The position numbers and the translations under genes were made by a program. Below the pieces are notes generated by a model that did no database searches, was not told where the DNA came from, and was given only the letters and a program-made list of their open reading frames with translations. A stretch of DNA of 64,000 nt from Methylicorpusculum oleiharenae (GTDB taxonomy: Bacteria > Pseudomonadota > Gammaproteobacteria > Methylococcales > Methylomonadaceae). Of this stretch, positions 42,476-50,816 are shown piece after piece. Every line of letters begins with the position of its first letter. The first letter of the stretch is position 1. Where the stretch lies: contig NZ_WUTY02000001.1 in NCBI RefSeq assembly GCF_009828925.2, forward strand, positions 2,262,492 through 2,326,491, in the 5' to 3' direction.

Positions 42476-44107
42476 TTAAATGTTGAGCCCCGGATGTATC
42501 TCGATCGGACGCAGCCTCAGATTGTTAATGTATAAGTCATCATAGCCGGAAACATAAGACAAATTTATCACTTGAGTTAATGCGGCATAATGATCGAATA
42601 AATGAATGTCATTATTTAGTAAGGCCATTTCGCATCCTGCCAGTGTGGCATTGGCATAGAGTTCAATTCTGTCGTTATCCAGTAAGGGAAGCAGGCCTAT
42701 GGCTTGGGCATGCGTAATGTTCAAATGCCGGCCGAAAGTGCCGCAAACACACAAGCGTTCTATGCTTTCCCAGGTCAATCCGCTATTTGTCAACAAAGTT
42801 TCCATAGCGGTTGCAATAGCTGCTTTGGCGCGTTGCAGGGCATCAACATCGCCCGGCGTTACAGCCGTTTTGGGATTCTCAGCCTCGGCTAAAAAGCCAT
42901 CAAGGCCTGGATTTTGAGAAAATCTGCCTGAAGGTTTTAATGTGCCTGTTTCCAGCAAAATGGCAATCATGTCTATCAAGCCTGAACCGCAATAGCCTCT
43001 GGCGGTTGATGCGCCAAGGGTGCTCAGCTTAAGACTATGACTGTCGTTCAATCGCTCTACCCGGTAAATGGCGCCCTGTTCCGCGCTCATGCCGTTACGT
43101 ATGCCGACACCCTCAAAGGCCGGGCCGCCTGGTACGGAAGTTACCAATAACCTTTGCCCATCCCAGAGTGCAAGTTCGGTATTGGTTCCTATATCGACTA
43201 GAAGACTGGCGCCCGTACCTTCAGTTAAACGGGTGCCGATGATGTCAGCGGACAAATCGGAGCCGACAAAGCCAGCCAATGCGGGTGCAAGTTTGATTTG
43301 GGCATTGGGCAGATTCCATTCGGATTGCCAGGTGTCATGCACAAGAGGAAGGCAATCGATGGGTCGTTGCCAATTGTCAGGATTCAATAGTTGATCCACC
43401 CCGTTTAGGCTGAGTAAAGCCAGCATGGCTGTATTGCCTGCGATAATGACGCTGCCGATTTCTTTGAGCATAGGCGATACTTCGCCTATATCTCTAGCCA
43501 AAATATCGCGTAAGGCCTCGAGCACGGCCAGTCTTGCCAGTTGAGCCAATTCATGCGAGCGGATTTCACTCAGCAAAGCCGCATTCAGGCGGTTCAATAC
43601 ATCTGCACCGAATACCGATTGCGGATTAAATCCGGAACGGTTGGCGATGCGCTGGCCTGTTTTCCGGTTCCAAAGCGAAATACGAATATGTGTCGTACCC
43701 AGATCGACCGCCAGTCCGTAAATAGGGTGCTGGAGTTCAGGCAATTGACCCGCGATGGGTATCAAGTCTTCGGGCGCAATACTCTTCCAGCTGGAAACGT
43801 GGGCCGGAAGTTCCAGTAACAATTCAGCATCACCCAATACGCGAATTTGGCAGGCGAGTCTGACACCTTCCTGACGTTCGGTGGCGGAAAGTTTTTGATA
43901 TTCTGCCAAGGTTGCCGGGTTTACGGCACCCGATAGATATTTGATGACACAAGCGCCACAACTTCCTGTGCCCCCGCAAGCCGCCCGAACCCTTATGGCG
44001 GTCGTGTCCAAAGCGTCCCTGACGCAAGTGCCCACAGCAACATTCAAACGCTGAGTTTCAGCGTTTGAATGCACAATCAGTGTGGCTAAAGCAGATTCAA
44101 ACGACAT
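42476..44107 (-). CDS. RACo-like reductive activator of corrinoid proteins (2Fe-2S ferredoxin plus ASKHA domain)
   Basis: A 543-residue protein of the DUF4445/RACo family, which use ATP to return inactive Co(II) corrinoid to Co(I). The N-terminal ferredoxin has C44, C50, C53 and C86 (CGGTGSCGAC, then LACQIRV), a plant-type 2Fe-2S pattern. The ASKHA part has GLAVDLGTTHIRISLWN, VIIAGNTAMLALLS, LVDIGTNTELALWDG, GPAFEGVGIRNGMSAEQGAI and VCGTFGRHL. It should serve the corrinoid protein encoded at 36.6 kb, although about 6 kb of signalling genes separate them. The presence of this activator argues that the corrinoid protein is catalytically used. Confidence 0.92.
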   Translation of the reverse strand: MSFESALATLIVHSNAETQRLNVAVGTCVRDALDTTAIRVRAACGGTGSCGACVIKYLSGAVNPATLAEYQKLSATERQEGVRLACQIRVLGDAELLLELPAHVSSWKSIAPEDLIPIAGQLPELQHPIYGLAVDLGTTHIRISLWNRKTGQRIANRSGFNPQSVFGADVLNRLNAALLSEIRSHELAQLARLAVLEALRDILARDIGEVSPMLKEIGSVIIAGNTAMLALLSLNGVDQLLNPDNWQRPIDCLPLVHDTWQSEWNLPNAQIKLAPALAGFVGSDLSADIIGTRLTEGTGASLLVDIGTNTELALWDGQRLLVTSVPGGPAFEGVGIRNGMSAEQGAIYRVERLNDSHSLKLSTLGASTARGYCGSGLIDMIAILLETGTLKPSGRFSQNPGLDGFLAEAENPKTAVTPGDVDALQRAKAAIATAMETLLTNSGLTWESIERLCVCGTFGRHLNITHAQAIGLLPLLDNDRIELYANATLAGCEMALLNNDIHLFDHYAALTQVINLSYVSGYDDLYINNLRLRPIEIHPGLNI

Positions 44108-44159
44108 GGAATAGTGTCATAAATTAACTTCATTAAAGCTGAAATCGGATGAGTGCCGT

Positions 44160-44750
44160 TTACTCTTTCCGTTTTCTTGATTGCAGGTAAAAAGCCAATA
44201 CGGCAAAAATCACGATGACAAATAGGACTGTGTTGGCTTGCTTGACCGCATCAATGACGGCATGCCCATAGTGATAATAAATATAAAAAAAAGTCACGCT
44301 GGAGAGTGTGCAGGCGAAGAGGTCGGAAAAAAAGAATTTAACGAAACTCATCTGGCCCAGTCCTGCAGTAAGGAATAAACCATTTCTAACCCCGAAGGGT
44401 ATAAATCTTCCGATAATCAATGTCGCAATCCCATATCTTTCGTAATAAGCGTGAATTTTATTGATTCTCTCAGCAGGCACCCAGTTGGAAAAAAATTTAG
44501 TATGCGCCATTTTAGGCCCTAAATAACGGCCGATGCTGTAACAAATCAAGTCTGAAATAAACGCCCCCATGTAAACACCGAGAAATAACTGGGGCAGGTG
44601 TTCCGGACTGTTTTTGGCTAGTAGGGCCGATATAAACAGCATTGCATCTTCGGATACCGGAATGTTGAATCCGGCTAGCAGTAAAGCGCCGAAGATAATC
44701 CAGTGTGCATACTCGGTGTGGGCCTGAATGAAGGTCAGTAGGGTATCCAT
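44160..44750 (-). CDS. DedA family membrane protein
   Basis: A 196-residue inner-membrane protein with about five hydrophobic helices and the DedA/VTT signature: LLAGFNIPVSEDAMLFISALLA, then GAFISDLICYSIGRYLG and the arginine-containing FIPFGVRNGLFLTAGLGQMSF. DedA proteins act as lipid flippases, including undecaprenyl phosphate recycling, and support membrane homeostasis. It lies 52 bases downstream of the RACo-like gene on the same strand. No functional link to the corrinoid island is evident. Confidence 0.9.
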   Translation of the reverse strand: MDTLLTFIQAHTEYAHWIIFGALLLAGFNIPVSEDAMLFISALLAKNSPEHLPQLFLGVYMGAFISDLICYSIGRYLGPKMAHTKFFSNWVPAERINKIHAYYERYGIATLIIGRFIPFGVRNGLFLTAGLGQMSFVKFFFSDLFACTLSSVTFFYIYYHYGHAVIDAVKQANTVLFVIVIFAVLAFYLQSRKRKE

Positions 44751-45401
44751 AATTAAATTAGCAGGTCAGTTTCAAGAGGTCCGACAATAATAAGTTCTGC
44801 CGCATTGCCGGGCATGATTTTATTTTTACCGGGTTAATGACTCATTCGGAAAATCCCGCAGGCGTTAGCACGATAATTGTTTTCCCCTGATCTATGAGTA
44901 AAAGATTATCTTTTCCGATCAGATAATCAAACGTCTGATTATACCCATCGTATATCGAAATTCGGCACCGGGGTGCCCGCCAAAGGACGCCGTAAAACCA
45001 TCCATGTAGGCAAAGCCTTTGCCGAACACCACTTGCCTCCTTAGGCACTGACGAAATTTGAAGTGCGAAAGGTATAACGATAAAGGGCGCCAGCATTTTT
45101 CGCTGCTGAAATGGGATCCATCCGATTTCAGCAGCGAAAAATTTGCTGGCGATTATTGCCTTCGGCGGCCCCGATTCGCCCTGCGTCCGTGCCACTACGC
45201 CACATCAACGTAAACTCGATGCAGGCTTCGTAGCACTCCCACAAATGGCTTTACGCCGTGTCGCGATGCCTTGTATTACGCCTTCACCTGCGCTACTCGC
45301 GCAGACTCCGGCAAAACACCCGGCGCTACGGCTATCGGGGACTAAAAATCATCACTTCGCTACCGCTCCGTTTCCGTGATTTTCAGCGGATGGGGTTGAT
45401 G
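44751..45401. other. Non-coding gap with a 17-bp perfect inverted repeat
   Basis: About 650 bases between dedA and a small ORF. TTTTTCGCTGCTGAAAT (45096-45112) and its exact inverse (45125-45141) flank a 12-base loop. Open frames on both strands here (44842-45195 minus, 45143-45379 plus) are rich in Cys, Arg and Pro with no family-like segment, and look like translations of repeat DNA. The block may be a decayed mobile element, but no transposase trace was recognised. Confidence 0.5.
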
Positions 45402-45560
45402 TTAACAGCACCTTCTTTTTTGGTCAGTCATATCCGGCTTTAAGTTGTCATGATATTCTTTTTTTTCGCAGTCGGCGCAAGCTAAGTCGCCATTGTATTC
45501 GCCAATTATGTTTTGCTGTTTACCGAAGACGAAGGCAAGTGTTGCAAATGTTTGGGTCAT
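45402..45560 (-). CDS. Possible small Cys-containing protein
   Basis: A 52-codon minus-strand frame starting at 45560, with GGAG eight bases before the ATG. It begins MTQTFATLAFVFGKQQNIIG, then has LACADCEKKEYHDN and ends RRCC, giving a CxxC plus a terminal Cys pair. This could be a small zinc- or redox-type protein. Support is limited to the ribosome-binding site and amino-acid composition. It is next to repeat DNA, so chance is a real alternative. Confidence 0.35.
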   Translation of the reverse strand: MTQTFATLAFVFGKQQNIIGEYNGDLACADCEKKEYHDNLKPDMTDQKRRCC

Positions 45561-45830
45561 GGAAACTGTCTCCGTATTATCAAAAAGAAGCCGTATATTA
45601 TGATGTTACCCATATTTCAGCCGATATAGAGCTAAAAAAGCGGTGAGTGTAAGCATAATGCGCCTTTGATGTGACAGAATATACCCGTAAATAATTTTAA
45701 TAAGCTATGTTGTAAGTTATAGAATAGATCGCATAAATTGATAAATTCTGCACATAACGGAATAAGTTTCAGCAATTAAGCCGCTTTAGCGCTCACCGTT
45801 ACAAAATTCTATATAGTTCGAGGAACCTAA

Positions 45831-47915
45831 ATGAATCTTGAAGTTTTCTTGTCGTTATTCAGCCTGATGCTGATCTCGTTAGTTGTGTATATGATTTCGC
45901 AGAAAGCGCGGCTTCCCTACACGGTGTTACTGGTCATTGTAGGCTCTCTATTGGTGCCATTGAGCAAACTGGAGGCCTTCGCTTTTATCAACAGCTTTGA
46001 GTTAACTCCGGAATTATTGTTTTTTGTGTTTCTGCCTATTCTGATATTTGAATCAGCTTACAACATTAAAATCAGCGATATGCTCAATAATATCCGCGCG
46101 ATAAGTTTATTGGCGGTTGTCGGCTTGCTGGTTTCAACATTTTTTATCGGGGTGAGCGGCTACTACGTTTTCAAGTGGATAGGATTTGAGGTTCCCATGA
46201 TTGTGACGCTGTTGTTTGGTGCAATCATTTCCTCAACTGACCCTGTTGCGGTTTTGTCATTGTTTAAAGAATACGGCGCACCCAAGAGGCTGACACTGAT
46301 GTTTGAAGGGGAGAGTTTATTCAATGACGGAACCTCTTTTGCGATATTTTTGGTCATGCTTGAAATATTGGTCCACGGCTACGCCGGATCGACTTCAATC
46401 ATCAGCGGGCTGATCAATTTCTCGATGATGCTGTTTGGCGGTATTTTATTCGGACTGGCGATGGGGTTTTTGTTCGCCAAACTGATTGAGTGGGTTAAAG
46501 GGCACGAGCATTTGGAAATAACGTTGACCCTGCTTGTCGCGCATTTTACTTTTATTCTTACCGAAGTAGTGTCCGAGCACATTATTATTGCCGGATATCC
46601 TGTGCGTTTTTCATCGATCATTGCCACATTGGTTGCTTCGATGGTCATCGGCAATTTCGGCCGCTTTAAAATGTCGATGCCCGTTGAAGAGTACATGGAA
46701 AAGTTTTGGAGTTACTTCGGATTTGTTACCAACTCCCTGGTGTTTATTTTGATGGGATTGTTATTCGTAGAGCAGTCAATTGATTTAAATGTTGCTCTGA
46801 TGCCCATTTTGCTTTCCATTCTGGTCGTCATGGTTGGCCGGGCCTTATCTATTTATCCTCTGTTAGGGTTGTTGAACTGGACCAAGAAAGAAGAGCCGAT
46901 TCCGTTGTCCTGGATGCACCTTTTATCCTGGGGAAGTCTGCGTGGTTCATTGGCGGTCATCATGGTTTTGCTGATTCCCGATGATGTGACTGTGCCCAAC
47001 TGGAACTATACGTTTTCAGTTAAAGAATTTATTACTGCTATCACGATAGGCAGTATTTATTTTACGCTACTGGTCAAAGCGACGACGATCGGCAAAGTGA
47101 TGAATAAATTGGGAATCGACGCGCTGACTGATTATGAAGAAGTGAGCTATTTCAAGAGTAAAGCGCTTATCTATGATGAAGCGTTAGTTGCCATTGAAAA
47201 ATTGTTCAAAAATCAACAGATCAGTGAAGAACAGCATAAAGGCATGCATTCCATTTACCGCACCCTGCACGAACAAGCCCTAAAAGAGTACAAACAAAAA
47301 TTTCCGAATGACAGTGAATTGACTGAAAACCTGTTACGGGTTTATGTGTTGGGTACCGAAAAAGGCGAATTAAAGGAAATTTACGGTCGCGGTGAAATCA
47401 ACGAAAAAATCTACAAGAAAATTTTAAACTTGCTGGATATTCAGATGGAGCGGGTTGAAAAAGGTCGTTTGCAACTCAATGCGATAGATGAAAAATTTCC
47501 GGTTGATAAAATTGAAACCTTTATTCTCAGTTTGCGAAAAATGCTGTTTTTATCCTCCTCAGAGTTAAAGCCTCAAGAACTTTATATCTATTACCGGACG
47601 CAACTGCATTTACTGGAAACCGTGGTTTCCAGGTTAGAGGGATTAAGCAATACCAGTCTGATCGAGGTATTTGACGATAAAGATTCTTTACAAAGGACAA
47701 TTGAACTCTACAAAGCATTGGGCAAGAGCACCAAAGAAAGGCTGGATCAGATGATTAGCAGTAACTATGAGTTGCTTACCCACTTTAATGCAATTACCGG
47801 TAAGAAAACGCTGGATGCTTTACAGCTGGAAACGTTAGATAACTTAAGCAAGAATGAAATTATCAGCAGCAAGCTCTACATCATGCTTTCTAAAGAATTA
47901 AAGCAACCGCATTAA
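45831..47915 (+). CDS. Na+/H+ antiporter, CPA1 family, with long C-terminal cytoplasmic domain
   Basis: A 694-residue protein. Residues 1 to about 410 form the 12- to 13-helix CPA1 core: FVFLPILIFESAYNI, SSTDPVAVLSLFKEYGAP with the ion-binding Asp, and MFEGESLFNDGTSFAIF carrying the conserved Asn-Asp. The remaining 280 residues are soluble, with FKNQQISEEQHKG and helical repeats likely to regulate transport. It exchanges cytoplasmic Na+ or K+ for H+ to control pH and salt. The next gene starts 26 bases after its stop and may be co-transcribed. Ion selectivity cannot be read. Confidence 0.92.
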   Translation: MNLEVFLSLFSLMLISLVVYMISQKARLPYTVLLVIVGSLLVPLSKLEAFAFINSFELTPELLFFVFLPILIFESAYNIKISDMLNNIRAISLLAVVGLLVSTFFIGVSGYYVFKWIGFEVPMIVTLLFGAIISSTDPVAVLSLFKEYGAPKRLTLMFEGESLFNDGTSFAIFLVMLEILVHGYAGSTSIISGLINFSMMLFGGILFGLAMGFLFAKLIEWVKGHEHLEITLTLLVAHFTFILTEVVSEHIIIAGYPVRFSSIIATLVASMVIGNFGRFKMSMPVEEYMEKFWSYFGFVTNSLVFILMGLLFVEQSIDLNVALMPILLSILVVMVGRALSIYPLLGLLNWTKKEEPIPLSWMHLLSWGSLRGSLAVIMVLLIPDDVTVPNWNYTFSVKEFITAITIGSIYFTLLVKATTIGKVMNKLGIDALTDYEEVSYFKSKALIYDEALVAIEKLFKNQQISEEQHKGMHSIYRTLHEQALKEYKQKFPNDSELTENLLRVYVLGTEKGELKEIYGRGEINEKIYKKILNLLDIQMERVEKGRLQLNAIDEKFPVDKIETFILSLRKMLFLSSSELKPQELYIYYRTQLHLLETVVSRLEGLSNTSLIEVFDDKDSLQRTIELYKALGKSTKERLDQMISSNYELLTHFNAITGKKTLDALQLETLDNLSKNEIISSKLYIMLSKELKQPH

Positions 47916-47941
47916 GTGATCAAGGGGGCGGCAGGTACATT

Positions 47942-49030
47942 ATGAAAAATGGAGTATTGCTTTTATTGCTTGCGTATCTGATCACATTCTCGAATACCAG
48001 TTTGGGAAGTCAACTGACTGTTCCTGTGCCCATTGATTATGAGTTGGTTCGCAAGCTATTGATAAATCAGCTTTATACCGGAAAGGACAAGACGGCACAT
48101 CTTTGGAAAGATAACCAGGGATGCAGTCTGTTTGATTTATCTGACCCAAAGATAGAAGGTCAAAAGGGATTGGTCAGGATTTTGAACGTTGTACATGCCC
48201 GTTTGGGAACAGGATTAGGCGGGCAATGCATGACGCTTTTGGAATGGAACGGCCGATTGGAAACTTTTCAGCAACCGGTCCTGGAGGCCGGGGGTACGAT
48301 CTTGAAATTTCCGGTTATCAGAGCCAATGCCTATGATCAACAAGGACATGCTCTTAAAATCGACAGAATGCAGGACCTTATAAAGCGTTTTGCAGAGCCG
48401 AGATTAGCTGCGGTTAAAATCGATTTAAATGAATCCCGTCAACAAATTGAATCATCATTAGCCGCGCTCACAACTGAGCAGAACAAAGCCCAGATGCAAC
48501 GATTGCTGGACACGTTGAGGTTCAGTGAAGCTAAAGCCGAGAAATCAGGGCTATTGGTCAAAATTGAATTTGATGCGCCTTCTCAAGGACAGTTGGCACC
48601 CTCTGAGCCGGCAGCAGCGTTCACAGACGATGAGATGCGTTCCTGGAAGGTTGCCTGGCAGCAGTGGGAGCAGTTTTTGACTGAGGCAATTGGACGGGCC
48701 GCCAGCGACACTCAATCGCAGCAATTGCGTACTGATTTGCAGGCTATATTGACGGAAGCGCGAGGTGCTTTTCAGCTCGGCTTGCAATCGAATGATGTTA
48801 ATGGGAAAGATCCGGTACGCACCTTTTTTTTAACGACATGGGATAAATTGGCGCCGGTTTTACGGCTTGTTGCCAATGAGGTGCCGGGTGCTGAGGGTTT
48901 GCGTTATCTTACTTTTATTGCGGCCACCGATGTACTTTATCAGATTGAAATGATCAGTGAACCACTAGGACTGACAGTATCCTCAGACGGATTAAGACAG
49001 TTGGGACGATTGTTAATCAGGCCGCGGTGA
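47942..49030 (+). CDS. Exported protein of unknown function
   Basis: A 362-residue protein with a signal peptide (MKNGVLLLLLAYLITF, cleavage likely near residue 23, SLGSQ). The mature part begins LTVPVPIDYELVRKLLINQLYTG and has GLGGQCMTLLEW, KFPVIRANAYDQQG and a long helical middle (170-215). The C-terminal half has a Trp-rich helix (WKVAWQQWEQFLTEAIG). I do not recognise the family. It lies just after the antiporter gene and its last 18 bases overlap the convergent retropepsin-like gene. It may act in the periplasm, but nothing more can be said. Confidence 0.8.
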   Translation: MKNGVLLLLLAYLITFSNTSLGSQLTVPVPIDYELVRKLLINQLYTGKDKTAHLWKDNQGCSLFDLSDPKIEGQKGLVRILNVVHARLGTGLGGQCMTLLEWNGRLETFQQPVLEAGGTILKFPVIRANAYDQQGHALKIDRMQDLIKRFAEPRLAAVKIDLNESRQQIESSLAALTTEQNKAQMQRLLDTLRFSEAKAEKSGLLVKIEFDAPSQGQLAPSEPAAAFTDDEMRSWKVAWQQWEQFLTEAIGRAASDTQSQQLRTDLQAILTEARGAFQLGLQSNDVNGKDPVRTFFLTTWDKLAPVLRLVANEVPGAEGLRYLTFIAATDVLYQIEMISEPLGLTVSSDGLRQLGRLLIRPR

Positions 49031-49765
49031 GGTTGACGATTTCAGCGTGATTTGATTTTGGGCGTCATCAAACATCAGCTGAAAACGCCCTAAAAAGCTC
49101 ATGCCCAGCAGACCGCTGTTTTGCAATTTATCGTCTGATAGAAAACTCACCTCAACGTCTTTTGCTGATGCGTTTCCAACGGTGACTGACTTGAGGGTGC
49201 CTTGCAGGGTTTCAATTCTTCCGTTGGCGGTTTCACTGATTCCTGATTCCAGGTTATGGTCGTTAAATCCCAGTTTGGCCTTAAAGGAGGCCGGTAACAC
49301 GACGGTCGTTGCGCCCGTATCGACAAGCAGCGAAAGATTGATTTTAGCACCATTAGGTCCTGATAATTCAGTCTGAACCATATGGTGATAGCCATTACGT
49401 GTTGTTTTGACGTTTACATCGGTATTCGTTTCGGTCGTCTCGGTCACCACCGGCTTCGAATGGTCATAGCGTTTGACGCTCATAATGATGATTTTTTCGA
49501 TAGTGCCCTGGCTGTTTGACAGCTGCACGAAGTTATAGTCAATGAGAAGGTGTTTCAGCTGTTCTTCAATCGAACCGGTCACTTTTATAGGGGGTGCAGA
49601 CTGAATGAGGTCAGTGTTCTTAATGGTTATATGATGATTGCGGCTTAATGCTTCAAGTTGATCTTTCAGATTATCAGCGAATGTTTCGGCTTGTCCGCTC
49701 AGCGATACGCCGAGCAGGACTGGAAACGATAACAAAGCAAAAATAAAAAATGTTCTTTTGGACAT
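49013..49765 (-). CDS. Periplasmic retropepsin-like aspartic protease with N-terminal STN-like domain
   Basis: A 250-residue protein with a signal peptide (to about residue 26, SGQAE). Residues 28-98 resemble an STN/secretin N-terminal module (DQLEALSRNHHITI, GSIEEQLKHLLIDYNF). Residues 125-250 form a single retropepsin-like lobe with the catalytic LLVDTGATTVVLP (D149), GRIETLQGT, and GLLGMSFLGRFQL carrying the hydrophobic-Gly motif. Clan AA single-lobe proteases dimerise to act. The STN-protease combination is unusual in my recollection. Its substrate is unknown. It converges with, and overlaps by 18 bases, the exported protein gene. Confidence 0.85.
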   Translation of the reverse strand: MSKRTFFIFALLSFPVLLGVSLSGQAETFADNLKDQLEALSRNHHITIKNTDLIQSAPPIKVTGSIEEQLKHLLIDYNFVQLSNSQGTIEKIIIMSVKRYDHSKPVVTETTETNTDVNVKTTRNGYHHMVQTELSGPNGAKINLSLLVDTGATTVVLPASFKAKLGFNDHNLESGISETANGRIETLQGTLKSVTVGNASAKDVEVSFLSDDKLQNSGLLGMSFLGRFQLMFDDAQNQITLKSSTSPRPD

Positions 49766-49787
49766 AGGTAAAGCGCTGTTTTATCGA

Positions 49788-49994
49788 TTAACTGCCTGCC
49801 GGTTTTGTCGAGTGTAACCGTAAACAAGCTTGAAGAGAATGTTTACTGACCGCATTTTCTTTTTTCCCGGCTAACAATTTATTGCGATCTTGTTTAAAAA
49901 GTTTGGGATTTATATTCAGCCACTCAATATGATTGTAAAGCGGCAAATCATCTAAATGTTCATAATCAATTTCGAAACAGTCATTTTCAGTCAT
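49788..49994 (-). CDS. Small hypothetical protein
   Basis: A 68-residue frame with a good ribosome-binding site (GGAGA, seven bases before the ATG at 49994). The sequence is hydrophilic and starts MTENDCFEIDYEHLDDLPLY, with HIEWLNINPKLFKQ. It has no membrane segment and no recognised family. It sits 22 bases upstream of the retropepsin-like gene on the same strand, so it may share its transcript. Judged real mainly on its start signal and tight spacing. Confidence 0.5.
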   Translation of the reverse strand: MTENDCFEIDYEHLDDLPLYNHIEWLNINPKLFKQDRNKLLAGKKENAVSKHSLQACLRLHSTKPAGS

Positions 49995-50113
49995 AACACA
50001 TCTCCGTCATAAAGCGTTTAATTAAACAGGTGTTAACCTGACTGAAAACTTATCGCAGTTCTGCGATTTTTGCCTGATTGAACCTTCATTGTGCTAGGCG
50101 CGTCTCAGAATTT

Positions 50114-50719
50114 TTAATTGGTTTTCATTAGTCCGTCCAGTGTCAGGCTGCAGCTGGGAACGAAACTGGCCATAAAAAATGCCACCTCGGGTTGAGTCGA
50201 TTCATTGAGTTGTTTGCTCAGTTGGGCGGCAGCCATTTCAAATTCCGGGTTACCGGCTTTCAATTCGGCCTGACATTTAAGGTAGGCCGAAATTTTATCG
50301 GCCGCTTTGATGATCTGTGCGTTTTCCTCGGGAAGTTTGTCGTGTTGAATCAGTTGCTCAAAATCCCCTCTTAAACGCTCGGGCAACAAATTCAAGAGTT
50401 CCAGTTCCGCTTGTTTTTCAATCTGTTTGTAAGCCTGGTTGATGGCGGTTGAATGGTATTTGATCGGCGTAGGTAAATCGCCGGTAATGACTTCAGTCAC
50501 ATCGTGATACAACGCGGCGGCGGCAATGGCGTTAGCATCCACACAGCCCTCGAAATAACGGTTTTTTATCAAGGCCAGCGTGTGGGCAATAACGGATACT
50601 TCCCAGCTGTGCTCCATGACATTTTCTTCATGGGCATTACGTTTTAATCCCCAGCGCTTGATCCAGCGAAGCCGTGATAAATAGGCATAAAAAGTGCAAT
50701 TAATGATTGATTCTTTCAT
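50114..50719 (-). CDS. yfbR: 5'-deoxynucleotidase (YfbR, HD domain)
   Basis: A 201-residue HD-domain phosphohydrolase from the ATG at 50719. A longer frame to 50776 adds 19 residues not found in YfbR. Compared with E. coli YfbR from memory, the protein begins with FYAYLSRLRWIKRW, has ENVMEHSWEVSVIAHTLALIKNR with the first His, LYHDVTEVITGDLPTPIKY with the HD pair and its Glu and Asp, and AADKISAYLKC with the final Asp. YfbR removes phosphate from deoxynucleoside 5'-monophosphates and feeds dUMP/dTTP balance. It is divergent from rbgA with about 97 bp between starts. Confidence 0.92.
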   Translation of the reverse strand: MKESIINCTFYAYLSRLRWIKRWGLKRNAHEENVMEHSWEVSVIAHTLALIKNRYFEGCVDANAIAAAALYHDVTEVITGDLPTPIKYHSTAINQAYKQIEKQAELELLNLLPERLRGDFEQLIQHDKLPEENAQIIKAADKISAYLKCQAELKAGNPEFEMAAAQLSKQLNESTQPEVAFFMASFVPSCSLTLDGLMKTN

Positions 50720-50816
50720 GGTGTTGTAAATTGTTATCGGTTCGTTGAGACAAGATACTTGATAGAATGACTTCATTCTATTGTGTAATAGTCAACATTA
50801 ACAGAGCGCAAATCTT

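Noticed and set aside
44842-45195. 117-codon minus-strand frame and the opposite frame at 45143-45379
   Set aside because: Biased composition over a 17-bp inverted repeat, with no conserved segment; more like decayed repeat DNA than protein.
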